From Pirellulales bacterium (lineage in GTDB: Bacteria; Planctomycetota; Planctomycetia; Pirellulales; JANQPP01): DNA of 46,650 nucleotides. The notes under the pieces are model-generated. The model searched no databases and was not told the origin of the DNA. It saw only the letters and a program-made list of their open reading frames with translations. The position numbers and the translations under genes were made by a program. Numbering within the stretch: the stretch's first letter is position 1; each line of letters opens with the position of its first letter. Location: the NCBI GenBank assembly GCA_028289405.1, contig JANQPP010000169.1:1-46650 (forward strand). Direction: 5' to 3'. Shown here piece by piece: positions 39,823 to 46,650 of this stretch.

Positions 39823-40773
39823 ATGAGTACACCACGCAATCCGACCGCCTCGGCCATCGTGCTGGGATCGATCAATATCGATCTATCAATCCGTGTCCCA
39901 CATCTGCCCGCGCCGGGCGAAACGGTCCTGCAGGGTGAGTTCGCCGAAGCACTGGGCGGCAAGGGGGCCAACCAGGCCGTGGCGGTGGCACGCCTGGGCC
40001 AGTGCCACGTCCACTTCGCGGCCGCCGTGGGCGAGGATGCACCAGGCGAACGGGCCTTGCGCCAGTTGGAGAAAGACGGTTTGGACCTTTCCGCCGCAGT
40101 GCATTTGCCAGAGGCCGCCACCGGCACGGCATTGATCATGGTTGACGCACGAGGCGAAAACTTGATCGCCGTAGCTTCGGGAGCCAATGCCTTGCTCACG
40201 CCCGAGCATGTCCAAGCGCTGCCAGAAACGTGGTTCGGCGCTTCGCAAGTGTTGTTGGCCTGCCTTGAGATTCCGATGGAAACCGTGGCGGCAGGCTTGC
40301 AGCGGGCACATGAGGCGGACCTCCGCACGATTCTGAATCCCGCGCCTGCTAGGGGAGAATTGCCCCAAGCAATCTGGGACTCGACCGATATCCTGGTGCC
40401 GAACGAGACCGAAGCGAGCCAGCTCTCGGGCGTGGAAGTCCACGACGAGGCCTCCGCCGCGCTGGCCGCGAAGGAGTTGGCGAAGCGCGGCCCGGAATGG
40501 GTGGTAATTACGCGCGGCGCCGCCGGCTGTCTGCTGTGGGATGGAGAAGCCCATCACTTGCCGGCGTATACCGTGGATCCGGTGGACAGCACCGGCGCGG
40601 GGGACACTTTTTGTGGCGCGCTGGCCGCCGCGATCGCCTCGGGCCAGAATATTACCACATCGGTGGATGGGGCGCAGCGGGCCGCGGCGCTAGCCACCAC
40701 ACGGGCCGGGGCGATCCCCTCCATTCCGCGCCGGGAGGAGGTCGAGCGGTTCACCGCTCGTCGCGCGAACTGA
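39823..40773 (+). CDS. rbsK: Ribokinase
   Basis: This 316-residue PfkB-family kinase has the N-terminal signature SIVLGSINIDLSIRV-type strand, then GGKGANQAVAVARLG (substrate and ATP loop), LNPAPA, and NETEASQLSGV. The catalytic anion hole is DSTGAGDTFCGALAAA. This pattern fits ribokinase, which phosphorylates ribose to ribose-5-phosphate. Related sugar kinases such as deoxyribokinase cannot be excluded. ATG 39823 was chosen with GGGGA 6 nt and GGAGG 12 nt upstream. It follows btaB after 76 bp on the same strand; a shared transcript is possible, but a functional link to lipids is not evident. Confidence 0.9.
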   Translation: MSTPRNPTASAIVLGSINIDLSIRVPHLPAPGETVLQGEFAEALGGKGANQAVAVARLGQCHVHFAAAVGEDAPGERALRQLEKDGLDLSAAVHLPEAATGTALIMVDARGENLIAVASGANALLTPEHVQALPETWFGASQVLLACLEIPMETVAAGLQRAHEADLRTILNPAPARGELPQAIWDSTDILVPNETEASQLSGVEVHDEASAALAAKELAKRGPEWVVITRGAAGCLLWDGEAHHLPAYTVDPVDSTGAGDTFCGALAAAIASGQNITTSVDGAQRAAALATTRAGAIPSIPRREEVERFTARRAN

Positions 40774-40933
40774 ATTGGGTAGGTGCCAGGCTAAACCCAT
40801 GAAATTTCGCGGAAGTTTTTTCGATTTCGCCTAGGCCGCTAGCGTCAGGCAAGTAAGAATTCATAGAGGAGCGGCTTGGCGCCCGACCGATTTCTTCCTC
40901 CGCGTCTTTTCATTGCGACATGTCAGGTTTTTC

Positions 40934-41683
40934 ATGAGCGAAGGATTGCCCGCTTCCGCCGCTTCGACTTTCACGGACAAGCCAGCCGTACTCTCCTTGC
41001 GCGGCGTCGGGAAGACCTTTCAGATGGGAGAAGTGGCTGTTGAAGTTCTGCGGGATATCACCCTCGATATTCGCGACGGTGAATTCCTCGTGATGGTGGG
41101 ACCCAGCGGTTCCGGCAAGAGCACGATCCTCAACATCTTGGGCGGCATGGACCAGCCGACCGTGGGACAAGTCGCTTATCTCGATCAGGATCTGACCACC
41201 GCCAGCAACGCGGAATTGAACCAGTATCGCCGCGAGGGAGTAGGATTTGTCTTTCAGTTTTACAACCTCGTGCCCACCTTGACGGCCTTCGAAAACGTCC
41301 TTGTTTCCACCGAGATTGCCCGCGATCCGCTCGACGTGGACGACGTGCTGGGAAAGGTCGGGCTGGCGGACCGCAAGCATCACTTTCCCTCGCAGCTTTC
41401 CGGAGGCGAACAGCAGCGGGTCGCCATCGCCCGGGCCTTGGCCAAAAATCCACGCCTGCTGCTTTGCGACGAACCGACCGGTGCCCTCGACTTCGAAACC
41501 GGCAAGAAAGTACTCCGCCTGCTCGTCGACGTGAACCGTGAGATGGGGAAAACGGTCCTGGTGATCACGCACAATGTCGCCATCGCGGCCGTCGCGGACC
41601 GCGTCGTGCATTTGCGTTCGGGTGAAATCGTGCAACTGGAAGAGAACGACACTCCGGTGCCCCCCGAGGAGGTGGTGTGGTGA
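40934..41683 (+). CDS. ABC transporter ATP-binding protein (LolD/MacB/DevA type)
   Basis: This 249-residue ATPase has Walker A GPSGSGKST, a Q-loop in FVFQFYNLVPTLTAFENV, the signature LSGGEQQRVAIARAL, Walker B LLLCDEPTGALD and the H-loop VLVITHN. The FYNLVPTLTAFENV and LSGGEQQR forms place it in the LolD/MacB/FtsE group of exporters, which work with FtsX-fold permeases by mechanotransmission rather than by moving substrate through the membrane channel. ATG 40934 leaves a normal-length protein. Its stop overlaps the permease start (GTGA), so the two are translationally coupled. Confidence 0.92.
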   Translation: MSEGLPASAASTFTDKPAVLSLRGVGKTFQMGEVAVEVLRDITLDIRDGEFLVMVGPSGSGKSTILNILGGMDQPTVGQVAYLDQDLTTASNAELNQYRREGVGFVFQFYNLVPTLTAFENVLVSTEIARDPLDVDDVLGKVGLADRKHHFPSQLSGGEQQRVAIARALAKNPRLLLCDEPTGALDFETGKKVLRLLVDVNREMGKTVLVITHNVAIAAVADRVVHLRSGEIVQLEENDTPVPPEEVVW

Positions 41684-44058
41684 GCGTGCTGAATCGCAAG
41701 CTGTTGCGAGACGCGATGCACGCCTGGGGCCTGCTGGCCACCATCTCCGCCATCATGGCCCTGGGGATCATGTGTTTCATCTACATGCGGTCCTCTTATT
41801 TCAACCTCCTACTGGCGCAGAACCAATACTACGCCCAAGGCCGGATGGCTGATTTTTGGGTCGATCTGAAAAAGGCCCCGCGCGGAGAGTTTTTGGAACT
41901 GTTGGACATCCCCGGCGTGACGGAGATTCAGCCCCGCATCCAATTCGCCGCTACCGTCGATTTGGAAAACGTCCGCAAACCGCTCAACGGACTCGTGATT
42001 TCCTTGCCCGACCGCCGCCGCGAGATCATCAATGACATCGTCCTCCGCCGCGGCAGTTACTTCACCGAGGAGCGGCACAACCAGGTCGTGGTCAATGATG
42101 CCTTCGCCCGGGCGCGGGACATCCATCCAGGGGATACGGTCCACCTGCTGTTGAACAACCGCCGGCAGGAATTGGTGGTGGTGGGCACGGCGATCAGTTG
42201 CGAGTTCGTGTATCTGTTGCCGCCGGGCGGACTGGCTCCCGACCCCCAGCATTTTGGGGTCTTTTATCTCAAGGAAAGCTTCGCCGAAGAGGTGTTCGAC
42301 TTCGATGGCGCCGCCAATCAGGCCGTCGGGAGGCTGGCTGTCCAGTGGCGGGACCAACCCGACGCCTTGCTGGCGGACATCGAACGAACCTTGGAGCCGC
42401 ACGGCGTGACAAATGTCACGGCCCTCAAAAACCAACCCTCCAACCGCTTCATCAGCGACGAAATTCAAGGCTTGGGCACGTTCTCCACGATCATGCCCGC
42501 CATCTTTCTCACGGTGGGCGCGCTCGTGCTGAATGTGTTGATGATGCGGCTGGTGGACCAGCAGCGCGTGGTCATTGGCACGCTCAAAGCCTTAGGCTAC
42601 GGCAATGTCGAGATTTTCGCGCACTTCTTGAAGTTGGGGCTCATCGTCGGCCTGATCGGTGCCGGGCTGGGCGAGGTATTGGGGTACTTCATGGCCACTT
42701 GGGTGACCGCCATCTATCGACGATTCTACGAATTTCCCGCGCTGGAAAACTACGTCTATCCTGGCGTGTATCTCACCGGCTTCGCGATCAGCTTTACCTG
42801 CGCGCTGGTGGGATGCGTGACGGGCTGCCGCCGTGCCGTGAAGCTCCGCCCCGCCGACGCGATGCGAACCGCTACCCCGGCCAAGGGGGGGGCGATTTGG
42901 TTGGAACGCATCCGCTGGCTTTGGCGTCAGCTTTCCTTCGGCTGGCGGATGGCCTTGCGCGGCCTGTTTCGTAACCGCCGCCGCACCGCCGTGGGCCTGT
43001 TTTCTTCCATGACCGGTGCCGCGTTGCTCATGAGCGGACTGATGATGATGCAGGCGGCGCGGTACCTCATCGACTTTCAGTACGATTACATTTTGCGGAG
43101 CGATATCGACCTGACCTTCAAAAACGAAGTCGGACGCGAAGCCCTGCTGGAAGCGCGGCATCTCCCAGGCGTGGACCACGCCGAACCGCTGCTGGCCGTC
43201 TCCTGCACCTTTATCCATGGCCCCTACCAGCGAAAAGGGAATGTGCTGGGATTGCAGCCCCAAGCCCGCCTCACCGTTCCCCGCGATATCGACGGCGTGG
43301 CCCTCCGCGTGCCGGAAACGGGCCTGATGATGAGCCGCAAATTGGCGGAACTGCTCCACGCGGAGCCAGGGGATCTGATCACCATGCGGCCCACTCGCGG
43401 ATTGCAAAAGGCGGTGCGTGTTCCCTTGCTCAAAGTCTCCGAGGAATTTTTGGGGATGTCGGTCTACGCCGATATCACGTATTTGTCCCGACTCATCAGC
43501 GAGGAGTTCGCGGTGAGCGGCGTGCAATTGGAAGTCACTCCCGAACCGGATATTCAAACAGCGTTCTACCGGGAACTGAAACGGCTACCCGTGGTGCAGG
43601 CGGTGAATGCCCGAGAGGATGTGATTCACAATCTGGAAGAAACCGTTCTCAAGGTGCAAGACACCTTCATCGGGTTGCTGATCCTGTTCGCCGGCGTGAT
43701 CTTCTTCGGCAGCGTGCTAAACGCGTCCTTGATCAATTTGGCAGAGCGGCGGCGGGAAGTTGCCACACTGCGCGTCTTGGGCTACACCGAGCGGCAAATC
43801 GGCGGGTTCTTCCTACGGGAAAGCGCCGTGGTGAACCTTTGCGGTACGCTACTGGGTCTTCCTTTGGGGTATTTTTTGGCATATCTGGTCTCGGTGAGTT
43901 ACGACACGGAGATGTTCCGGTTTCCGGTGGTGTCCCCGCCGTTCGTCTGGGTGGTGACGGTGGTCACCGGCGTGGGCTTTGGCCTGCTGGCACATCTGGT
44001 GGTGGAGCGGCAGATTCGCCGCATGAATTGGCTCGAAGCGCTTCAAGTGAAAGAATAG
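41680..44058 (+). CDS. ABC transporter permease with two FtsX modules
   Basis: This 792-residue membrane protein has about eight transmembrane helices in two similar halves. TM1 is near residue 15, three helices follow the first extracytoplasmic domain (around 270-390), TM5 is near 430 (FSSMTGAALLMSGLMMMQAA), and three more helices lie at the C-terminus. Large extracytoplasmic domains lie after TM1 and TM5. FtsX signatures are VVIGTLKALGYGNVEIFAHF in the first half and VATLRVLGYTERQIGGFFL in the second. It is roughly twice a MacB/DevC permease and so may act without dimerising. GTG 41680 is fixed by GAGGAGG 7 nt upstream and by overlap with the ATPase stop. Confidence 0.9.
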   Translation: MSVLNRKLLRDAMHAWGLLATISAIMALGIMCFIYMRSSYFNLLLAQNQYYAQGRMADFWVDLKKAPRGEFLELLDIPGVTEIQPRIQFAATVDLENVRKPLNGLVISLPDRRREIINDIVLRRGSYFTEERHNQVVVNDAFARARDIHPGDTVHLLLNNRRQELVVVGTAISCEFVYLLPPGGLAPDPQHFGVFYLKESFAEEVFDFDGAANQAVGRLAVQWRDQPDALLADIERTLEPHGVTNVTALKNQPSNRFISDEIQGLGTFSTIMPAIFLTVGALVLNVLMMRLVDQQRVVIGTLKALGYGNVEIFAHFLKLGLIVGLIGAGLGEVLGYFMATWVTAIYRRFYEFPALENYVYPGVYLTGFAISFTCALVGCVTGCRRAVKLRPADAMRTATPAKGGAIWLERIRWLWRQLSFGWRMALRGLFRNRRRTAVGLFSSMTGAALLMSGLMMMQAARYLIDFQYDYILRSDIDLTFKNEVGREALLEARHLPGVDHAEPLLAVSCTFIHGPYQRKGNVLGLQPQARLTVPRDIDGVALRVPETGLMMSRKLAELLHAEPGDLITMRPTRGLQKAVRVPLLKVSEEFLGMSVYADITYLSRLISEEFAVSGVQLEVTPEPDIQTAFYRELKRLPVVQAVNAREDVIHNLEETVLKVQDTFIGLLILFAGVIFFGSVLNASLINLAERRREVATLRVLGYTERQIGGFFLRESAVVNLCGTLLGLPLGYFLAYLVSVSYDTEMFRFPVVSPPFVWVVTVVTGVGFGLLAHLVVERQIRRMNWLEALQVKE

Positions 44059-44124
44059 ACAATTGGAAACGGCGGGTGCCGACAAACCGGCACGTTCGCC
44101 GATAGGCGGGAGTGAGGTAACGCG

Positions 44125-45486
44125 ATGAAATGGTGGATGTGGCTGGTGTTGACTGGCGTGGCGGTAGTGGGACTCGCGGCCTGGCAAGGGCTGTCTTTCA
44201 AGGTCCCCGTGGAGGTGGCGGCAGTCACCACGGGCGACATTCGCGAATTCGTGGAGGAACGGGGCAAGACCCGGCTCCCCAAGGAACACCTCATCACCAT
44301 GCCCTTTGACGGGCGGATTGCCGCCATCGATCTCACCGAGGGCGCACCCGTCTCCCAGGGCGAAGTGGTCGCCCGCATTGTTCCCAAGGACGTGGAGCTC
44401 TCCGTGCATCGCGCGCAGGCCGCCGTGGACCGTCTCGATGCTTCCATTCGGGAAAACGACGACACCAGTGTGGAGAACACCACGCTGGAGCAGGCCGTGC
44501 AGTTCGTGGAATCGATGCTGCATACCGTGGAGGCCGCCGCCGCCCGCGTCCGTGCCGGGCAGGCCCGCATGGAGTTCGCGGAGAAGCTGTTGACCCGAGT
44601 GCGGGAACTCAGCCGGACCGGCGCCCAGACCCAGGAAGATTTGGACCGGGCCGAAGTCGAGCAGGTGGAGAGCGCGGTCGATTTCCAGCAGGACAAACTG
44701 GTGCACGCGGCCATGGAGTCCATGCACGCGGCCACCGCGCTGACCCCCACCGCCGTGCGGCAGTTTATCGCCCGCAAAACCCTCAAACGGGACGTGCTAG
44801 AAAAAGAGCGGGCCGAGGCGGAGGCCAATCTCGAGTTGCGGCTCGTGGAACAAGAACGGAGCGTGATGCACAGCCCTCTCGACGGCGTGGTGCTGGAACG
44901 CCTGCACGACAACGAGCGCCCGCTGTCCATGGGGACCGTGCTCATGCGGTTGGGGGATTTGCGGCAGCTCGAAGTGGAGGCCGAAATCCTCAGCCGGGAC
45001 GTCGTGCGGATCCGGCCTGGTCAGCCCGCCGAAATCTTTGGTCCGGCCATCGGGCCGAAACCGGTCGCCGGCACGGTGCACCGCATCTACCCCGCCGGCT
45101 TCACGAAGGTCAGTTCCCTAGGCGTGGAGCAGCAGCGGGTCCTGGTGATTCTCCGCTTCGAGCCGGAAGTCTTGCAGCGGCTGCTCAAGGAGCGGGAACT
45201 GGGCGTCGATTACCGCGTCGAGGTGAAGGTTTTCACCGCCGAGAGCTCGCAAGCCCTCACGATTCCCCGCACCGCTCTCTTCCGGGGAGCGGACGCTTCG
45301 TGGCAGGTGTTCGCGGTGCAAGACGGTGCGGCCCAGCTTCGCCGCGTGCGGATCGGCCTGATGAACGACCGCGCGGCCGAGGTTTTGGAAGGTTTGCAAG
45401 CGGGAGACCGAGTCATCCTGGCTCCCGAATCCACGCTGGAAGACGGCACCCTCGTCCGCCCCGTGGCCAAGCCGACGAACAGTTAA
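44125..45486 (+). CDS. HlyD/MacA-type membrane fusion (periplasmic adaptor) protein
   Basis: This 453-residue protein has one N-terminal membrane helix (WMWLVLTGVAVVGLAAW). A split lipoyl half (GRIAAIDLTEGAPVSQGEVV ... SPLDGVVLERLHDNERPLSMG) flanks a long coiled-coil hairpin of about 200 residues (residues 90-250). Barrel and C-terminal domains follow, ending EGLQAGDRVILAPESTLEDG. It is the adaptor that would link the ABC transporter to an outer-membrane channel. It follows the permease by 66 bp and completes a three-gene exporter like DevBCA or MacAB. No TolC gene is in the window. The long hairpin suggests a direct periplasmic reach. Confidence 0.9.
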   Translation: MKWWMWLVLTGVAVVGLAAWQGLSFKVPVEVAAVTTGDIREFVEERGKTRLPKEHLITMPFDGRIAAIDLTEGAPVSQGEVVARIVPKDVELSVHRAQAAVDRLDASIRENDDTSVENTTLEQAVQFVESMLHTVEAAAARVRAGQARMEFAEKLLTRVRELSRTGAQTQEDLDRAEVEQVESAVDFQQDKLVHAAMESMHAATALTPTAVRQFIARKTLKRDVLEKERAEAEANLELRLVEQERSVMHSPLDGVVLERLHDNERPLSMGTVLMRLGDLRQLEVEAEILSRDVVRIRPGQPAEIFGPAIGPKPVAGTVHRIYPAGFTKVSSLGVEQQRVLVILRFEPEVLQRLLKERELGVDYRVEVKVFTAESSQALTIPRTALFRGADASWQVFAVQDGAAQLRRVRIGLMNDRAAEVLEGLQAGDRVILAPESTLEDGTLVRPVAKPTNS

Positions 45487-45520
45487 TATTGGCTTGCTGC
45501 GCGGATAAATGCCGCCGGCT

Positions 45521-46354
45521 TCATTCCACGTAGATCGTGGGCAACTGGCTCGGATCGTTGGGAAACCACGTTTGGATCTGCGCATTGATTTGGTCAATTT
45601 GATCCACCAAGTTGCTGAGTTGTGTCGGCGTCCAAAATGTTCCTACCAACCGCGGCTCGCCGCCCGCCATAATGAATCCCGGATGGGAAGAATCTCCTTC
45701 TGTGGCCTTTGCTTCATCATCACCCAAGCTGTCATGGGCCGCAGTAGGAGGATACCAAAACAGGATGTCGTTAGCGTCCGCTAATCCCACAACGTTTCTT
45801 CCCAACCGAAACGAATATGTCCCGCCACTCGTGGGGCAACTGCGTCCCCAGAGCCATAATATCCTACCAGCGTAACTGCCGTAGTCGATGTTGCCGCTGC
45901 CATCGGTGAGCTTCAGAATGGAATATTTTTTGATGGCGGAAGAAACGGGCTGGGTAAGTCGTACCACTGCGACTTCCCCGAGGAATGCTGCGACTTCCGC
46001 CACGGTGTAGGTGCCCGCCGAAACTCCGTCGTAGCCATCTCCACTTACGAATTCGAACTGTGCTCCCGCAACTGGTATAGCACCACGATGCGCCGAAGCA
46101 ATCGCCACTTTGGGCGAGATCATGGTGATGCACTGGTTCGCGGCTTGTGGACGTTTGCCGATGCCGGACCAGTCGTAGCCATCGCCGATGAACTGGCTGT
46201 TTGGGCCGGGATATTGCGGATAGAAACGTTCGTGTTTTGCGCGATCGAAACCTAGAACCAGCAGCCCCGTGGAACAGGATTGGGCCTGCACTCGTACGCA
46301 CAGCGGCAACCCCACGGACATCACGACAAACCATGTTAAGCAGATACGTTTCAT
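45521..46354 (-). CDS. Secreted trypsin-like serine protease homolog
   Basis: This 277-residue protein has a signal peptide (about residues 1-24, ending VQA-Q). It resembles the chymotrypsin fold: PKVAIASAHRG carries the catalytic His89, and EGDSSHPGF carries Ser222 in a GDSxxP motif. The place of the catalytic Asp (usually DIALLRL) reads GEVAVVRL with Glu127, so the triad is unusual and activity is uncertain. GGAAGGA lies before ATG 46354. It is followed (upstream on this strand) by the C-terminus of a PEP-CTERM-like protein, about 70 bp away, so the two may be co-expressed surface proteins. No sorting motif is seen in this protein itself. Confidence 0.65.
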   Translation of the reverse strand: MKRICLTWFVVMSVGLPLCVRVQAQSCSTGLLVLGFDRAKHERFYPQYPGPNSQFIGDGYDWSGIGKRPQAANQCITMISPKVAIASAHRGAIPVAGAQFEFVSGDGYDGVSAGTYTVAEVAAFLGEVAVVRLTQPVSSAIKKYSILKLTDGSGNIDYGSYAGRILWLWGRSCPTSGGTYSFRLGRNVVGLADANDILFWYPPTAAHDSLGDDEAKATEGDSSHPGFIMAGGEPRLVGTFWTPTQLSNLVDQIDQINAQIQTWFPNDPSQLPTIYVE

Positions 46355-46421
46355 GAGATTCCTTCCTTTCTTCTCTTCTCCGATAACGGAAAACTTCTTC
46401 ACACATTTCACACTCAAGGGG

Positions 46422-46650
46422 TCAGCGAGAAGCCATGATGTGGAATCGCCTTGCGACATGTGCCGCGCTCAGACAAACCAGCGCCAAGGTGATCAATATC
46501 CAGCTTCCCAGTTCGGGAACGATGATCGTGGTGCCCACGATGATGCCGGGGCTGTCGTAGGACATCACGTTGGCCACCGTCTCCAGGCCGTCCGGCGTGT
46601 TCCGCAGATGGATCCAACCGAAGACATCCCGCTGCTCGGGCTCAAAAGCA
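46422..46650 (-). CDS. C-terminal part of an exported PEP-CTERM-like protein
   Basis: This is the last 75 codons of a gene that begins outside the window. The end reads VPELGSWILITLALVCLSAA followed by HVARRFHIMASR. That is a short motif VPELGSW in place of the usual VPEPGSW, a transmembrane helix and a basic tail, which is the layout of PEP-CTERM sorting signals processed by exosortase. The part before it (VFGWIHLRNTPDGLETVANV, YDSPGIIVGT) is beta-rich and matches the final strand of planctomycete secreted proteins. An exosortase gene is not in the window. The identity of the main domain is unknown. Confidence 0.75.
   Translation of the reverse strand, partial: AFEPEQRDVFGWIHLRNTPDGLETVANVMSYDSPGIIVGTTIIVPELGSWILITLALVCLSAAHVARRFHIMASR

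Noticed and set aside
1..46650. tRNA or rRNA genes
   Set aside because: No cloverleaf with a recognisable T-loop or conserved rRNA segment was noticed when reading the intergenic regions; a covariance-model scan would be decisive.

Overview
The window looks like a chromosomal segment of a planctomycete, probably of the Pirellulales (Pirellulaceae/Thermoguttaceae type). This rests on a combination typical of that group: DUF1080 and DUF1559 proteins, a PEP-CTERM-like C-terminus, Tat-exported Gfo/Idh/MocA and amidohydrolase proteins beside a PQQ-type propeller, a tetrahydromethanopterin-type C1 gene (fhcA), and scattered copies of a short repeat AACCCG(A/C)AGCGTGAGC(A/G)AGGG. The assignment is inference from gene content; there is no rRNA gene in the window.

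Layout. 1-996: the start of a HAD hydrolase and an exported DUF1080 protein (minus). 1177-8312 (minus): a respiratory nitrogen-oxide cluster reading protoglobin, Rieske protein, b6-like cytochrome b, membrane-anchored octaheme HAO-like cytochrome, NapA nitrate reductase, and a tetraheme lipoprotein that looks like two NapB units in tandem. A divergent Rrf2 regulator (8562-9005) shares the intergenic region with it, and a 9+9 bp inverted repeat lies between them. 9033-11262 (minus): a response regulator with its HTH at the N-terminus, and a soluble histidine kinase. 11678-13546: mnmG. 13547-20433: an accessory, partly AT-richer region with dispersed repeats, a WD40 protein and broken copies of its 3' end, a small unknown ORF, a gene remnant, DUF3788 and a DUF4365-TPR protein. 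20622-24193 (minus): a three-gene exported catabolic set. 24452-31365: HDOD protein, fhcA, macro domain, DinB, SRPBCC, DUF2007, serine acetyltransferase and a GlsB/YeaQ-like membrane protein. 31644-36064: DUF1559 pseudopilin-like protein, AAA+ ATPase, sigma-54 activator. 36976-39746: a probable lipid-remodelling operon (PlcP-like phosphoesterase, BtaA, BtaB), then ribokinase. 40934-45486: a DevBCA/MacAB-like ABC exporter. 45521-46650 (minus): a secreted trypsin-like protein and the C-terminus of a PEP-CTERM protein.

How the genes fit together. The best candidate for an under-described system is the 1177-9005 cluster. No NapC, NapG or NapH is present. A Rieske/cytochrome b6-type quinol oxidase is instead co-encoded with an octaheme cytochrome and a Nap pair that both carry lipobox cysteines, suggesting a fully membrane-tethered nitrate (and perhaps nitrite/NO) electron-transfer chain under an NO- or redox-type Rrf2 regulator. 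The second coherent module is betaine-lipid synthesis (btaA-btaB) led by a phospholipase-C-like phosphoesterase, which fits replacement of phospholipids under phosphate shortage. All functions are read from sequence motifs and memory of the families; no database search was run.
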